From Cryomorphaceae bacterium (GTDB taxonomy: Bacteria > Bacteroidota > Bacteroidia > Flavobacteriales > Schleiferiaceae), in contig CATITW010000320.1 in the NCBI GenBank assembly GCA_949547975.1, forward strand, positions 1 through 13,865: DNA of 13,865 nucleotides, read 5' to 3'. A program made the translations under genes and the position numbers. The notes under the pieces were generated by a model, which did not search any database, was not told where the DNA came from, and was given only the letters and a program-made list of their open reading frames with translations. How positions within the stretch are numbered: position 1 is the first letter of the stretch; each line of letters starts with the position of its first letter. This document shows, piece by piece, positions 13,772 through 13,865 of this stretch.

Positions 13772-13865
13772 TTTTCTTGTAAACCATTGAAAATCAATAA
13801 TTAACAGCGCTTGTTTCCAAGCGGGGTTACGATTTGGATACTTCTCCTCCGACAGAGGGCTTCTC

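Noticed and set aside
1..13865. CRISPR array
   Set aside because: No regularly spaced repeats were seen; the four tRNA-like tails are irregularly spaced and degenerate.

Overview
The window looks like a chromosomal accessory region of a Bacteroidota bacterium, probably a marine Flavobacteriales relative. The reasons are signal peptides ending in a small residue followed by Gln, short Bacteroidota-type lipoprotein signals, no clear Shine-Dalgarno sequences, an arsR/arsC/ACR3 operon of the type usual in this phylum, and a recombinase remnant with the FTGLAYSD signature of Bacteroidota integrases. No species can be named from the sequence.

Region 1 (1-3066, minus strand) is an arsenic-resistance operon read right to left: an ArsR repressor, two thiol-type arsenate reductases of the low-molecular-weight phosphatase fold, an ACR3 arsenite exporter, and the start of an FAD oxidoreductase that runs off the window edge. 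One reductase is cytoplasmic; the other carries a signal peptide. A putative operator overlaps a possible -7 element just upstream of arsR. Behind it lies a separate secreted, beta-barrel-like protein (3178-3855).

Region 2 (3856-6550) looks like rearranged DNA. Two lipoprotein genes overlapping by ATGA (one with a DAYRH/AHE/MDxHNN motif set) sit in AT-richer sequence between non-coding stretches. These stretches hold three degenerate direct copies of what looks like a serine-tRNA 3' end (GGTTCGA...CCTCTCTCTCC). A fourth copy, inverted, lies at 13748-13771 at the edge of a tyrosine recombinase fragment truncated at both ends. The pattern suggests repeated integration and decay at a tRNA-derived site.

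Region 3 (6551-13471) is the most interesting part. An AraC-family regulator (minus) faces a tightly packed five-gene operon (plus) whose products are all predicted to be exported: (i) an alpha/beta hydrolase + cupin + SnoaL-like/DUF4440-like triple fusion; (ii) a type-B carboxylesterase with a complete Ser-Glu-His triad; (iii) a dienelactone-hydrolase-like enzyme with a Cys nucleophile; (iv) a carboxymuconolactone-decarboxylase-like lipoprotein; (v) a cupin lipoprotein clearly paralogous to the cupin inside the fusion. Together they suggest an inducible envelope pathway that hydrolyses an ester or lactone and processes the product. The substrate cannot be told from sequence.
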